A DNA stretch of 64,000 bases, taken from positions 248,001 through 312,000 of the forward strand of contig JACPPA010000016.1 of assembly GCA_016191285.1 (NCBI GenBank), written 5' to 3'. The translations under genes were made by a program, and so were the position numbers. The notes beneath the pieces were generated by a model, which was not told the origin of the DNA, did not search any database, and was given only the letters and a program-made list of their open reading frames with translations. Source of the stretch: Gammaproteobacteria bacterium. Lineage in GTDB: Bacteria > Pseudomonadota > Gammaproteobacteria > Ga0077536. Positions within the stretch are counted from its first letter, which is position 1; every line of letters starts with the position of its first letter. Of this stretch, positions 44,065 through 52,767 are shown piece after piece.

Positions 44065-44439
44065 ATGACGGGAACCGAACAACGCAATCTTCAAACCGCC
44101 GAGCGATATGAAACGCTTTACAACACCGATATCGACCGTTTTGTACGCGAGGTCTACACGGCGGATTGCACGGTGCATTGCATGGGTGGGCCGACGATCC
44201 GCGGCAGTGAGGAATTTTTAAAGGTTGAGCGCGCAGTGCTCAACGCCGCGCCACAACGTCGGATGCGAGTCGTGCACCGACATGCCAGCGGCGATGCCGT
44301 GGTCGTCGAGGCGGTGGTGACCGATCCCGCCCGCGGCGCGGAATGGGAATTGCCGTTCGTCGCGATCTTGAAGTGCCGGGATGGCAAAATTGAAACCGAT
44401 CGCAGTTATGCCGATTGGTCGCGCTGGCCGGGTTTGTAG
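44065..44439 (+). CDS. SnoaL/NTF2-like small protein
   Basis: The 124-residue protein has the nuclear-transport-factor-2-like cone fold pattern: ERYETLYNTDIDRFVREVYT (about 13-32), then a strand-rich half ending with AILKCRDGKIETDRSYADWS. Members are polyketide cyclases or steroid isomerases, or bind small molecules. The ATG at 44065 has AGGAGG seven bases before it. It follows the second PuuA-like gene by 75 bases on the same strand. Function unknown. Confidence 0.75.
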   Translation: MTGTEQRNLQTAERYETLYNTDIDRFVREVYTADCTVHCMGGPTIRGSEEFLKVERAVLNAAPQRRMRVVHRHASGDAVVVEAVVTDPARGAEWELPFVAILKCRDGKIETDRSYADWSRWPGL

Positions 44440-44455
44440 CACGGCACCCAAGGAA

Positions 44456-44625
44456 ACTCTGAATAAGTCCCTTCCTGACTTTCGTCAGGACAGGCTCTGG
44501 ACTTTTCAGAGTACGGAAAACAAAAAGTGTGATTTTTGTTTTCCTTCATTTTCAACGGTCTTCGACCATCGAAAATGGCGGCACATCCGTGTGCCGCAGG
44601 AATCTCTGCCCATTGCAGAGATTCC
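44456..44625. repeat. Array of five contiguous hairpins
   Basis: Five stem-loops follow with gaps of two bases or less: A (44456-44512, an outer 14-bp stem with inner TCCTGAC/GTCAGGA), B (44515-44544, perfect 12-bp stem GGAAAACAAAAA), C (44547-44577), D (44578-44597, 8-bp stem with TCCG loop) and E (44599-44625, perfect 11-bp stem GGAATCTCTGC). The ends AAGGAAACTCTGA and TGCAGAGATTCCCT are near-inverted repeats, so the array could be a small mobile (MITE-like) unit or a bidirectional terminator between the convergent SnoaL and AguB genes. Confidence 0.75.
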
Positions 44626-45483
44626 CTAACGCGCAACTAATGCTTGGTACAACTCCGGCCGCCGATCGCGGAACACACCCCAGGCCGCGCGCTGCTCGCG
44701 TATTGCGTCGAGATCGAAGCTCGCGCTGATTATCATCTCTTCGGCACGACCCGCTTGGGCGACAATTTCGCCGGTCGGACCGGCGATGAACGATCCGCCG
44801 TAAAAGGTCAGCGAACACGAGACGCCGCGTTCGGTCCCGATCCGATTCGCGGCCACTAGCGGGGTTAAATTCGCGGCTGCGTGACCCTGCATCGTGCACT
44901 GCCAATGATCATGCGAATCGAGCGCTGGGTCATGGGGTTCGGAGCCGATGGCGGTTGGATACAGCAGCACCTCGGCCCCCATTAGCACCATCGCCCGCGC
45001 CGCTTCCGGGAACCATTGATCCCAGCAGATGCCGACTCCAATCGACGCCACCTTGGTGTGCCACACTTGAAAGCCGGTATCGCCGGGTGTGAAGTAATAT
45101 TTCTCGGCGTAACCAGGCCCTTGTGGAATGTGCGATTTGCGATAAATTCCGAGCGTCTTGCCGTCGGCATCGATGATTGCGACTGAATTAAAGTATGCGG
45201 TGCCGGCGACTTCGAAGAAGCTGATCGGCAACACCACTTCAAGTTCTGCCGCCAGCTCGGACATCAGGTGCAACAGCGGATTGGCCGCGGACGGCTTGGC
45301 CAGCGCGAAATGACTCGGCGCTTGATCCTTGCAAAAGTAGGGCGTTTCAAATAATTCTTGGAGCAAGATGATCTGCGCGCCTTGCGCATGGGCCGCGCGC
45401 ACTAGGCGTTCCGCGCGGGCGATGTTGGCGGCGATATCCCATTCACAGGCCATTTGGGTCGCCGCAATTTTGATTATCGGCAT
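44626..45483 (-). CDS. aguB: N-carbamoylputrescine amidase
   Basis: The 285-residue nitrilase-superfamily enzyme hydrolyses N-carbamoylputrescine to putrescine, carbon dioxide and ammonia. The catalytic triad is visible: Glu in ILLQELFETPYFC (about 41-53), Lys in YRKSHIPQG (near 116), and Cys in GVGICWDQWFPE (near 153). The protein has the AguB length and lacks a signal. With AguA it completes the agmatine to putrescine route. It ends at the edge of the hairpin array. Confidence 0.93.
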   Translation of the reverse strand: MPIIKIAATQMACEWDIAANIARAERLVRAAHAQGAQIILLQELFETPYFCKDQAPSHFALAKPSAANPLLHLMSELAAELEVVLPISFFEVAGTAYFNSVAIIDADGKTLGIYRKSHIPQGPGYAEKYYFTPGDTGFQVWHTKVASIGVGICWDQWFPEAARAMVLMGAEVLLYPTAIGSEPHDPALDSHDHWQCTMQGHAAANLTPLVAANRIGTERGVSCSLTFYGGSFIAGPTGEIVAQAGRAEEMIISASFDLDAIREQRAAWGVFRDRRPELYQALVAR

Positions 45484-45609
45484 CGGTGGCTCTCCGTTAG
45501 TTCAATCACCGGTTGCAACGCGCGCAATTCGCGCGCTGTCGTGGAATTTACTCTAAATAGCGAAGCGGAAATACTGACCGCTTCGAGCACCGCGCTGGCC
45601 ATCTCCACC

Positions 45610-45681
45610 GTCATTCCGGCGCAAGCCGGAATCCAGGATCCGCACTTGTTTGACTGGATCCCGGCCTTCGCCGGGATGACG
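45610..45681. repeat. Inverted repeat GTCATTCCGGCG...CGCCGGGATGAC
   Basis: GTCATTCCGGCGCAAGCCGG and the mirror CCGGCCTTCGCCGGGATGAC enclose a 72-base palindromic element. The 358-base gap between AguB and the next gene holds no other clear feature. Palindromes of this consensus are dispersed in many proteobacterial genomes. Confidence 0.7.
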
Positions 45682-45841
45682 TCCGTCACCGCTTTACACT
45701 TGTCGCTATGTATGCCCGTCTATTTATGCGCCACGAGGAACGGTCTCGGCCGCAAGCGATTTCGTCTTGCGGATTGACGCTCATGCACTAAGATACGGGT
45801 GCACTTATCTCAATCGTTTGGCTTATACCGAAGGGGACTCA

Positions 45842-46423
45842 ATGAAGTCGCAACCAGCCTATGTCATGGCGCTAGATATTCCCTTGCCGCCGCGCGCCGA
45901 ACTGCCGGAGGACATTCAAAAATATTTCTCCAAGTGCGACGCCAAGTTAGGAATGCTGCCGAATGTGCTCGCGGCGTATAGCCACAACGTCGAGCAGCTG
46001 CGAACATTCTCGCGTTTCTATAACACGCTGATGGTCGGCGAATCTGGCTTGACCGAACTCGAGCGCGAAATGATCGCGGTGGCGGTCTCGTCGACGAATC
46101 ATTGCTTCTACTGTCAAGTCGCGCATGGCGCCGGTGTCCGTGAGTACTCTTGCGATCCCGTATTGGGCGAACTCATGGTCATGAACTACCGCGCGGCCGA
46201 TCTCGAACCGCGGCAACGCGCGATGCTCGATTTCGCGATCAAAATGACGGTTGCGAGCTACACCATCGTCGAGAGCGATCGCCAGGCGCTAAGAGACGTG
46301 GGCTTTAGCGACAAGGACATCTGGGACATCGCTAACGTCGCGGGCTTCTACAACATGACGAACCGCGTCGCGAGCGCGACGAACATGCAGCCGAATCCCG
46401 AATACCATAAGCTTTATCGGTGA
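45842..46423 (+). CDS. AhpD-like carboxymuconolactone decarboxylase-family protein (peroxidase-related)
   Basis: The 193-residue protein has the AhpD-type motif NHCFYCQVAHG (about 91-101), with two cysteines three residues apart and a histidine, and a preceding LTELEREMIAVAVSS. AhpD members transfer electrons in alkylhydroperoxide reduction; uncharacterised paralogues include peroxidase-related enzymes. The upstream AAGGGG before the ATG at 45842 favours this start over the earlier one. It is not clearly part of the polyamine path. Confidence 0.82.
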   Translation: MKSQPAYVMALDIPLPPRAELPEDIQKYFSKCDAKLGMLPNVLAAYSHNVEQLRTFSRFYNTLMVGESGLTELEREMIAVAVSSTNHCFYCQVAHGAGVREYSCDPVLGELMVMNYRAADLEPRQRAMLDFAIKMTVASYTIVESDRQALRDVGFSDKDIWDIANVAGFYNMTNRVASATNMQPNPEYHKLYR

Positions 46424-46475
46424 GCGATGCGCCGCCGCGAGCGTTATTATTCGGCTTAAATCAGACGTGTCGCTG

Positions 46476-47891
46476 ATGTGCTTTCGGCGCCTGGTCATCG
46501 GTGGCGTGTTCCTCATTGCAACTGCCGCTGGTGCGGACCCACTTGGACCGCTTGCGCCGGCGGCGCAGCGCTTAAAGATTCCGGATACGGCACTTAGCGT
46601 ACTGGTGCAAGCCATCGATTCGCCGGCGCCGCTGCTCAGTGTGAATGCCAAGGTGCCGCGTAATCCAGCGTCCACGATTAAACTATTGACCACCTTTGTC
46701 GCGCTCGATCTGCTCGGTCCAACGTACTCGTGGCCCACCGAGATTTATACCCTGGGCTCCATTAAGGACGGCGTGCTGACCGGCGATCTACTGCTGCGTG
46801 GACAGGGCGATCCGTTCCTCGTCGTCGAACAGATGTGGAAGATGCTCGGCGAGTTGCGTGCGCGGGGCTTACGCGAAATCACCGGCGATCTGATCATCGA
46901 CGACACTTATTTCGCGCCCGTCGCCGCCAATCCGGGTGAGTTCGATGGCGAGGCCTATCGTCTCTATAACGTGTTGCCGAACGCTTTATTGGTCAATTTC
47001 AAAGCGGTAACGTTTATCTTCACGCCCGGGGCCGACGCGCGAAGCGTCGACATTCGGATCGATCCCGCGCTGCCGAATCTCATCGTCGAGAATCATCTCC
47101 GCTTGGTCCCGGGGCATTGCCGTGGCGTGCTCACTAGCTTTCAAATGTCGGTGCCGGACCCGGTAGCCGAGGATCGCGTCGTGTTTAGTGGCGACTACCA
47201 GGCGAGCTGCGGCGAACAAGCGTTGCCGCGCACGCTGCTGCAACCCGCGGACTACACCTTCGGATTATTTAAATTGTTATGGGCGCAGTGGGGTGGCGTG
47301 TTAAATGGCGGCGTGAGGCGTGGTAGCGCGCCGCTCGATGCGCCCCCCTTTTATCGCTGGGAATCACCGCCGCTCGCCGAGGTAGTGCGCCCCCTCAACA
47401 AATGGAGTAATAACGTCATGGCCAATGCGTTTCTGTATGCCATCGGCGGCAGCACATTCAAACCACCCCTGACACCCGCGCAGGGCGTCGCCGTGGTGCA
47501 GCGCTACCTTGTTGAACGCAAGATCCCGACGCAAGGACTGGTGCTTGAAAACGGCTCTGGGTTATCGCGCAACACGCGCATTTCGGCGTACACGTTGTCG
47601 GAAGTCTTGCGCTACGCGTACGGCAGCCGCTACATGCCGGAATATCTGGCATCGTTATCCATCGTTGGCGTTGACGGCACCACGCGGAAACACTTTCCGC
47701 GCGCGCCCGAAACCGGTTGGATGCATTTGAAAACTGGCCATATCAATGGCGTCGCCGCGATCGCCGGATACGTGCGCGCCAAAAGCGGCCGGATGTATAG
47801 CGTGGCTTTTCTCGCGAACCATCCGCGCATGAATTTTTGGTCCGGCAATGTCTTAAGCGACGCATTGCTGCGCTGGGTGTATCAACACTAG
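46476..47891 (+). CDS. dacB: D-alanyl-D-alanine carboxypeptidase/endopeptidase (PBP4, DacB-like)
   Basis: The protein of about 471 residues has a signal peptide (LVIGGVFLIATAAGA, about 7-20) and class C penicillin-binding motifs: SxxK as STIK near residue 65 (NPASTIKLLTTF), SxN as SNN in LNKWSNNVMAN, and KTG in LKTGHINGVA. DacB trims peptidoglycan stem peptides and cuts cross-links in the periplasm. The start could also be the GTG at 46467. The gene is single, followed by a REP cluster. Confidence 0.9.
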   Translation: MCFRRLVIGGVFLIATAAGADPLGPLAPAAQRLKIPDTALSVLVQAIDSPAPLLSVNAKVPRNPASTIKLLTTFVALDLLGPTYSWPTEIYTLGSIKDGVLTGDLLLRGQGDPFLVVEQMWKMLGELRARGLREITGDLIIDDTYFAPVAANPGEFDGEAYRLYNVLPNALLVNFKAVTFIFTPGADARSVDIRIDPALPNLIVENHLRLVPGHCRGVLTSFQMSVPDPVAEDRVVFSGDYQASCGEQALPRTLLQPADYTFGLFKLLWAQWGGVLNGGVRRGSAPLDAPPFYRWESPPLAEVVRPLNKWSNNVMANAFLYAIGGSTFKPPLTPAQGVAVVQRYLVERKIPTQGLVLENGSGLSRNTRISAYTLSEVLRYAYGSRYMPEYLASLSIVGVDGTTRKHFPRAPETGWMHLKTGHINGVAAIAGYVRAKSGRMYSVAFLANHPRMNFWSGNVLSDALLRWVYQH

Positions 47892-47933
47892 TGCGTTGTC
47901 CCATCCGCAACTTCGATAAATCGAGGCTAGGTT

Positions 47934-48079
47934 TTGTGCGAGCGGCTTCAGCCGCGAATCTTTTAAGACTAGGCCCTGCAAAGATTCGAAGCTCAAAGCG
48001 GCTCCCACAGGCGGCACCTGGCATCAAAGGTCATCGGATGTGGGAGTGGATATTGTGGGAGCGGATTTATCCGCGAATT
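47934..48079. repeat. REP-like cluster of three elements, copy 8
   Basis: A pair (TTTGTGCGAGCGGCTTCAGC to AAAGCGGCTCCCACA) is followed by a third copy (TTGTGGGAGCGGATTTATCC). The 372-base gap between the DacB gene and the APC cluster contains only this and a short run up to the Shine-Dalgarno sequence of the next gene. Confidence 0.65.
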
Positions 48080-48263
48080 TTTTAAGGAAGGTCTGAGAAA
48101 GTAACGTTGCGTAGCATCGGTGCCACCATCACCTTGACTTTCTGCCGATCGCAATGATACACAAGCAAGAAACCAGTTGCCTGAAAGTTAAAGAGTTCTG
48201 GGTCTCGGGCAGTTGAGAATACTAAGGTGGGCCCATGAGGCTTGCCCGAACAAGGGGGGAGCA

Positions 48264-48548
48264 ATGTCAGACCTCAATCAGCGGATTGAAACCATGGTCC
48301 GGCGCGATAAGCTGGGCGCATGGCTACTCGTGGTTCTGCTGTGGATCACCATCAGCACAGTGCTGTTGCTGTCATGGCCGTACGTGCCTGACCGCGGCGT
48401 GCGCGTCGTGCTCGTCATAGGCGCACTCTCAGTCCTGATCTTCAACACCGCGTCGATCGCCGCGATGCTGAGGCATTACGCCGTCGACAAACAGTTCATC
48501 TATGGCCTCGATATTAAGGCCCTCGATGCAATGAAGGCCCGGAAATAA
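48264..48548 (+). CDS. Small two-helix membrane protein of the APC cluster
   Basis: The 94-residue protein has two hydrophobic segments (about 18-38 and 46-66) between charged ends. The start has AAGGGGGGAG before it. I know no named family. The next gene follows by 14 bases, so it begins a cluster with an APC permease. It could be an accessory subunit of that transporter. Confidence 0.7.
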   Translation: MSDLNQRIETMVRRDKLGAWLLVVLLWITISTVLLLSWPYVPDRGVRVVLVIGALSVLIFNTASIAAMLRHYAVDKQFIYGLDIKALDAMKARK

Positions 48549-48562
48549 CGCGGGAGATACCC

Positions 48563-48943
48563 ATGACCCGATACACGCCGCCGGAGCAGAGCCGGACGAT
48601 GCAATTCGTCGACATCATCTTTCTGCTCGTCGCGATCTTCGTCGCCTTGTGGCTGCCACTCAAACTCGGCCTCGCCGGCGCGGCTAAGGAAGTCACGAAG
48701 ATCGAGAACCCGACTTGGGAAGCGCTGCAGCAGACCGCCGGTCAAGTTGTGCAGTGGGAAAAGCTTGGCTACGACCCCGCGAAAGCGCACGACGTGATCC
48801 AGAACAGATTCAACTACGAACTGGACTGGATGGCGGGCGGGCTCATGGCTGGCGTGCTGATCGGCTATTTCGTGTTTCTGTTTCGCGCCTCCGAAAAGGA
48901 ATACCGGGAAGTGATCGCGGAGAAATTCCCGGACAGTAAGTAA
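48563..48943 (+). CDS. Two-helix membrane protein of the APC cluster
   Basis: The 126-residue protein has a TM segment at about 14-34 (FVDIIFLLVAIFVALWLPL) and another at about 91-109 (MAGGLMAGVLIGYFVFLF), joined by an 56-residue charged loop that would lie outside the membrane. No family known. It overlaps nothing, but spacing (14 and 79 bases) and strand fit one operon. Confidence 0.7.
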   Translation: MTRYTPPEQSRTMQFVDIIFLLVAIFVALWLPLKLGLAGAAKEVTKIENPTWEALQQTAGQVVQWEKLGYDPAKAHDVIQNRFNYELDWMAGGLMAGVLIGYFVFLFRASEKEYREVIAEKFPDSK

Positions 48944-49022
48944 GCAGCGCAGCAGCAACGACCGCACGGCCGTTCGAAATAAGTCCAAGTATCGCGGAAG
49001 AAACCGCGAGGGGGGTAACGCA

Positions 49023-49196
49023 ATGTGGGCCACCTTTTCCTATCTGTCCTGGGGTATCTCGGCCGCACTGGTCATATGGATGATCCTGGATTGGATGCAG
49101 ACTGATAGTTCCTATTCCGAAGAGCAGCTGACGTCCTCTCGGGAAGGCGAAATAGAGGCCTTGTCGGAGCGACACGATATCAGGGAGACACGCTGA
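49023..49196 (+). CDS. 57-residue single-helix membrane protein of the APC cluster
   Basis: A small gene with Shine-Dalgarno-like GAGGGGGG upstream encodes MWATFSYLSWGISAALVIWM followed by an acidic tail (SSREGEIEALSERHD). The stop TGA overlaps the permease ATG (TGATG), so the two are translationally coupled. A single N-terminal helix with a soluble C-terminus fits a small transporter accessory subunit. Confidence 0.65.
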   Translation: MWATFSYLSWGISAALVIWMILDWMQTDSSYSEEQLTSSREGEIEALSERHDIRETR

Positions 49197-50601
49197 TGAG
49201 CTCTGAAACTCTCGCTCCTAGCGAACACGGCCACCAAGTATCGTTGCTACGCGTTCTCGGTCCCGCGCATATTTGGGCGTTGGGTGTGGGCATCGTGCTC
49301 GTCGGCGAATTCACCGGTTGGAACTTCTCCGCCGACAAGGGCGGTGCATTGGCGGCGTTGGTCGTGTGCTGGTTCGTCGGCCTTCTCTATACCTGCGTCG
49401 CCATGATCGACTCGGAGGTGACCTCCACGGTGGCCGCTGCGGGCGGACAGTACGCGCAGGCGAAGCACATCGTGGGGCCCCGATGGCGTTCAACGTCGCG
49501 CTCTATCTCGTCTTCGCGTACACGATGCTGGAGGTCTCTGACGCGATCCTCGCCGGCGATCTGATTACGCAGGTGGCGACCGAGGCCGGCGCACAGGGGC
49601 TCACTCACAACCCGTTCATCGTTCTGACTATCGTCGTACTCGTGTGGCTCAACTATCGCGGCGTGCTGATGACCCTGAACGTGAACTTCGTGATCACCGC
49701 GCTGGCGTACGCGTCCATCGTGGTGCTGTTCTTCGCGGTGCAGCCGTGGAGCCAGGGCGTGGTACTCAAGCTCGGCGAGATGGTGACGCCGCAAAACGCG
49801 CTGCCCTACGGCTGGATCGGCGTCATCGCCGCCTTCCAGTTCGGTATCTGGTACTACCTCGGTATCGAGGGCACGACCCAGGCGGCGGAGGAGGTGCGTT
49901 CACCGGCGCGCTCGCTCCCGCTCGGTACGATGTCCGGCATGATCACGCTGCTGATCGCGGCGGCGCTGACGTGGTATGTCTGCGCGAGCCTACTGCCCTG
50001 GCAACACCTCGGCGTGACGTTCTTCCCGCTATACGATGCGGCAGTGGTGACCGGCAGCCCGGTACTGAAATTCCTGCTGTTCTGGGGCACGGTGTTGTCG
50101 GCCGTGGCCTCCGCCAACGGCTGTATCAACGATGCGTCGCGCGCCTGGTTCTCGCTCGGTCGCGACCGCTATCTGCCGACGTGGTTCTCGGCGGTGCATC
50201 CGAAGTACCGCACGCCGTATCGCTCGCTGCTGTTCCTGATGCCGATCGCGCTGGCGTTTGCGTTCATCTCCGACCTGAATCAGGCAATCACCTTCTCGAT
50301 TCTATCGGGCGTGCTGCAGTACACGTTCATGAGCATCAACATCATGATGTTCCGCAACCGCTGGCCGGTGGGGTCGATCCGCCGCGGCTATACGCACCCG
50401 TTCCATCCGCTGCCGGCGCTACTGCTGTTTTTTCTCTGCGTGGTGACGTTCTTCGCGATCTTCCTCGGCTACGGCACCCAACTGATCGCGATGGTCTCCT
50501 TCTATATCATCGTGTCGTTGTGGTTCCACTTCTACCGCTACAAATACGTGCGACGCGGTGATCAGTTCACGATGCCGTGGCCCAAGCCAAAGGGCTATTG
50601 A
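49196..50601 (+). pseudogene. APC-family amino acid/amine permease (ethanolamine-permease-like), with frameshift
   Basis: The frame starting at 49196 encodes HIWALGVGIVLVGEFTGWNF and continues to about 49480, where it must shift by one base into the frame that gives MAFNVALYLVFAYTMLEVSD and the rest of a 12-helix transporter to 50601. The switch lies at a GGGGCCCC run (49474-49481), where one base appears to be missing. The join would restore an APC transporter of about 469 residues close to the ethanolamine permease group. It may be a real inactivating mutation, a sequencing error or a programmed shift; I cannot tell. Confidence 0.82.
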
Positions 50602-50616
50602 CGCTCCGGCGGAATA

Positions 50617-51294
50617 TTGAGAGCCCTGGTCGGAGTCTGCGTCGCCCTCGTGTTGGCGGCGCAACTGTGGCGGCGCTGGCGGCGGGAGCGGGCCGTGCGA
50701 GCGAACGCGCCACGCCAGCTGTTTGGGCGGGTGATCGGACTGCTCGACAACGCGACGTTCAAGCCCACCGATAATGTCGGCTATCCGCGCCTTGCCGGGC
50801 TTTACGCGGGCCTTCCGGTGCAAGTGTTGCCGGTGGTCGATACGCTTGCGGTGCGACGTTTGCCGGCTCTGTGGTTACTGGTGACCTTGCAGGCTCGGCT
50901 ACCGATTGCGGCGAAGCTGGATTTGATGATGCGGCCGAACGGCGCGACGACATTCTCCAATTTCGACCTGCTATCACATACGCTAGAGCTTCCGGCCGGA
51001 TTTCCGGAGTACGCGGTGCTACGCACGGATGATCCTGGGCGCGCGGAGCCAGGCGACTGGCTGACGGGACATCTCGACGTGTTCGACAATACGCGCGCCA
51101 AGGAGCTGTTGATCACAGCACAGGGGCTGCGGTTTGTATGGCTGCTGGCAGAGGCAGAGCGCGCGCGTTATGGCGTATTCCGGCAGGCCGAGTTCGGTCC
51201 GGTCGACATCGACCCGGCGCTGCTCAAGGATCTGCTGGAGCGCTTGCTGGCGCTACGAGCGTCAATTATGGCACGCGCCGTAACCAGGCCATGA
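50617..51294 (+). CDS. Hypothetical membrane-anchored protein of the APC cluster
   Basis: The 225-residue protein starts (TTG at 50617, CGGCGGAAT before it) with one hydrophobic segment (about 3-16) and a basic run (RRWRRERAVR), then a soluble domain (about 40-210) with strand-rich character. No family known to me. It follows the permease by 15 bases, and its stop overlaps the next start (ATGA). Confidence 0.62.
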   Translation: MRALVGVCVALVLAAQLWRRWRRERAVRANAPRQLFGRVIGLLDNATFKPTDNVGYPRLAGLYAGLPVQVLPVVDTLAVRRLPALWLLVTLQARLPIAAKLDLMMRPNGATTFSNFDLLSHTLELPAGFPEYAVLRTDDPGRAEPGDWLTGHLDVFDNTRAKELLITAQGLRFVWLLAEAERARYGVFRQAEFGPVDIDPALLKDLLERLLALRASIMARAVTRP

Positions 51295-51590
51295 CCCGGC
51301 CGATACACCCTTATGCAGTGCTGGCAGCCGCCATCCTGCTACCGGGCACCGGACAGGTCTTGAACGGCACACCGCCGCGCGGCCTCACGTTCCTGTTCTT
51401 CATGATCATGCTCGGCTGGGTCAGCATCAACCTGATGCCGGAACACGGTTCTTTCGTCAGCCGCACCTTCGGCGGTGTGTTCATCTACGGTCTGTCGGTG
51501 ATCGACGCGTACAAGTGCGCACGTGTCAACTTCGAGCGGTGGCGCCACCCAAGATTCGAATTACCCGACCTTGATTGCAACGACAGGTGA
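51291..51590 (+). CDS. Small membrane protein of the APC cluster
   Basis: The 99-residue protein has three hydrophobic stretches (about 9-22, 29-46 and 58-72), including AAILLPGTGQVLNGTPPRGL, a pattern like DUF5683- or TM2-type proteins. It overlaps the previous gene (ATGA). It ends the cluster 8 bases before the convergent MalY gene stop. Function unknown. Confidence 0.65.
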   Translation: MTRPIHPYAVLAAAILLPGTGQVLNGTPPRGLTFLFFMIMLGWVSINLMPEHGSFVSRTFGGVFIYGLSVIDAYKCARVNFERWRHPRFELPDLDCNDR

Positions 51591-51598
51591 CACTATTG

Positions 51599-52756
51599 CT
51601 ATCGCGCCTTAAGTGCCGCCTCCATGCGGGTCAGCACTTCGTCCAAAATCGTTGGACTCGTCGCGAAATTCAAGCGCGTAAATCCGCGGCCTGCTTCGCC
51701 AAAAGCGGGTCCCTCGCTCAAAGCGACGCGCGCGCGATTCAAAAAGAATTTAAATGGTTCGGCGCCAAGCCTTAATTCGCGACAATCGAGCCAGGCCAGA
51801 TAGGTTGCTTCAGGCGGTGCATGACGTACTGTCGGCCAATGGGACGCGACGAAGCCGGCCACGCGCGTGCGATTGGCGCGGAGTTTCGCCAACGTTTCGT
51901 CCAACCAGGGTTGGCCCGCGGTCCATGCGGCGCGCGCGGCTTGGATGCCGAGCGCGCTCCGGCCGCCGCGCACGTGCGCAGGGATTGTCGCGAATCGACG
52001 CTTCAGCGCGTCGCTGCCAAAGACCGCGCAGGCGAGACAGAGTCCAGCGATATTGAATGGTTTACTGGGCGAGGTCAGCGTAATCGTCCGCGCCGCGATC
52101 TCGGGACCGAGTGATGCAAACGGTATATGCGGGCGCGCATCCAGCATTAAATCGGCGTGAATCTCATCGGCGATCACGATGAGATCATGCTTGAGTGCGA
52201 GCGCGGCCAAGGCCATCAGTTCATCACGATTGAAGGCGCGACCGGTCGGATTATGCGGATGGCACAGCAAGAGCAGTTTAGTGCCGGCATCGATGCGCGC
52301 CGCGAGTGCGTCGAAGTCAATGGCGTAGCTCGCGGCGCCTTGGACCAATGGACTAATCACCGCGCGCCGACCGGTTTCCGCGACTGACGTTAGAAACGGT
52401 GGATAGATCGGCGTTTGAATGACGACCCCGTCGCCCGGCTGCGTCAAATTCAGCAATGACAGATAAATCGTCTGGACCACGTCGCTGAAAAATTCGACCT
52501 GTCGGGGTTCAATGTGCCAATTGAAGCGCGTTTGCATCCGCGTACAGAACACTTCGTCGAGGCCACTGCGTGCGTACGGTAACGGGTAGCCGAGATCGCT
52601 CCGCGCCACCGCGTCGGTTAACGCCTCGCGAATCGCCGGCGCGATGTCGAAATCCATATCCGCGACCCACGCTGGGATCACATCGGGTGCATAGGTGCGC
52701 CACTTCATGCTGGCGCGGCGCAGCGCGCGGGTACTATCGAATGAATTAGACGTCAT
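51599..52756 (-). CDS. MalY/PatB-family PLP-dependent aminotransferase or C-S lyase
   Basis: The 385-residue class I/II PLP enzyme has IPAWVADMDFDIAPAIREAL (about 27-46), LCHPHNPTGRAF, IADEIHADL with the pyridine Asp, and TSPSKPFNIAGL with the PLP lysine. PatB-type enzymes cleave cystathionine or other cysteine conjugates, and MalY also regulates maltose genes in E. coli. I chose the start at 52756, with GGAAG upstream, not the earlier ATGs. The ZIP transporter gene precedes it on the same strand. Confidence 0.88.
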   Translation of the reverse strand: MTSNSFDSTRALRRASMKWRTYAPDVIPAWVADMDFDIAPAIREALTDAVARSDLGYPLPYARSGLDEVFCTRMQTRFNWHIEPRQVEFFSDVVQTIYLSLLNLTQPGDGVVIQTPIYPPFLTSVAETGRRAVISPLVQGAASYAIDFDALAARIDAGTKLLLLCHPHNPTGRAFNRDELMALAALALKHDLIVIADEIHADLMLDARPHIPFASLGPEIAARTITLTSPSKPFNIAGLCLACAVFGSDALKRRFATIPAHVRGGRSALGIQAARAAWTAGQPWLDETLAKLRANRTRVAGFVASHWPTVRHAPPEATYLAWLDCRELRLGAEPFKFFLNRARVALSEGPAFGEAGRGFTRLNFATSPTILDEVLTRMEAALKAR

Positions 52757-52767
52757 CTGGCTTCCGT

